Positions 23,365 through 23,533 of a stretch of DNA of 23,533 nucleotides are shown piece after piece (the stretch's first letter is position 1; each line of letters begins with the position of its first letter). The DNA is from Blautia sp. BIOML-A1. Lineage in GTDB: Bacteria; Bacillota; Clostridia; Lachnospirales; Lachnospiraceae. The DNA is taken from NCBI RefSeq assembly GCF_009883055.1, contig NZ_WWVR01000039.1, positions 1-23,533 on the forward strand. Direction: 5' to 3'. A model generated the notes under the pieces. That model worked only from the letters and a program-made list of their open reading frames with translations. It was not told the DNA's origin and did not search any database. The position numbers and the translations under genes are program-made.

Positions 23365-23533
23365 CTATGTTTCATTCCTGCTTCAACGAGTATGTTTTTG
23401 ATGATATAAATATCAATCTACTCACAAGTTCTTGTACTCTCCACAGGCGTAAATTTCGGACTAACGTATCCGTACATATTTGCATTGACGTTTCAGTGTC
23501 AGCCTGCAAATCTTTCTCCATAAGCCTTGAGAT

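Noticed and set aside
23390..23533. Minus-strand open stretch from the right edge (reads ISRLMEKDLQADTETS)
   Set aside because: About 48 codons without a start in the window or a recognisable pattern; a competing frame reads MYGYVSPKF with no ribosome site. Not enough to call a gene.

Overview
The window looks like accessory or patchwork chromosome from a low-to-mid GC anaerobic Firmicute, most likely a gut Lachnospiraceae-type organism (Blautia, Dorea or Ruminococcus-like). This rests on strong AGGAGG-type ribosome sites, A/T-rich spacers, and families common in such genomes: a large serine recombinase, an AlbA_2/HATPase regulator, a Trep_Strep-type ECF S component and a SprT-like protein. 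No rRNA, tRNA or CRISPR was seen.

Region 1 (1-7.4 kb, all minus strand) is a scarred block. A recombinase fragment runs off the left edge and is fused out of frame to a serine hydrolase (S11-like) gene cut short after its KTG motif. Next is a flavin reductase gene cut short in mid-fold. Then comes an intact LysR-flavodoxin-CMD/cupin-alpha/beta hydrolase group. Upstream of LysR lies an XRE-type gene split by a ~169-bp palindrome-rich insert, and then an intact AlbA_2/HATPase regulator whose upstream region holds a perfect palindrome.

Region 2 (7.7-18 kb, minus strand) holds two well-kept operons. The first is AraC regulator, two half-ABC exporter-type proteins, ECF S component, EcfT and a double-domain ECF ATPase, all overlapping or nearly touching. 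The second is ZIP metal permease, possible 32-aa peptide, SAM methyltransferase, transglutaminase-like protein, 58-aa protein and terminator. Both are preceded by the same palindrome, GTTAG-N6-CTAAC, which suggests one shared and probably metal-responsive regulator. Together they look like a metal, heme or metallophore acquisition locus.

Region 3 (18.4-21.9 kb, plus strand, visibly richer in G+C) is a histidine kinase, an OmpR-type response regulator and a secreted Ser-rich protein. It is flanked by decayed partial copies of Region 1 genes: an AlbA_2/HATPase fragment on its left and a fused flavodoxin/cupin relic on its right. The relic appears to come from a deletion between 10-bp microhomologies.

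Region 4 (22.5-23.5 kb, minus strand) is a SprT-like HExxH protein with a C-terminal tudor-like segment, followed by about 300 bp without a recognisable gene.
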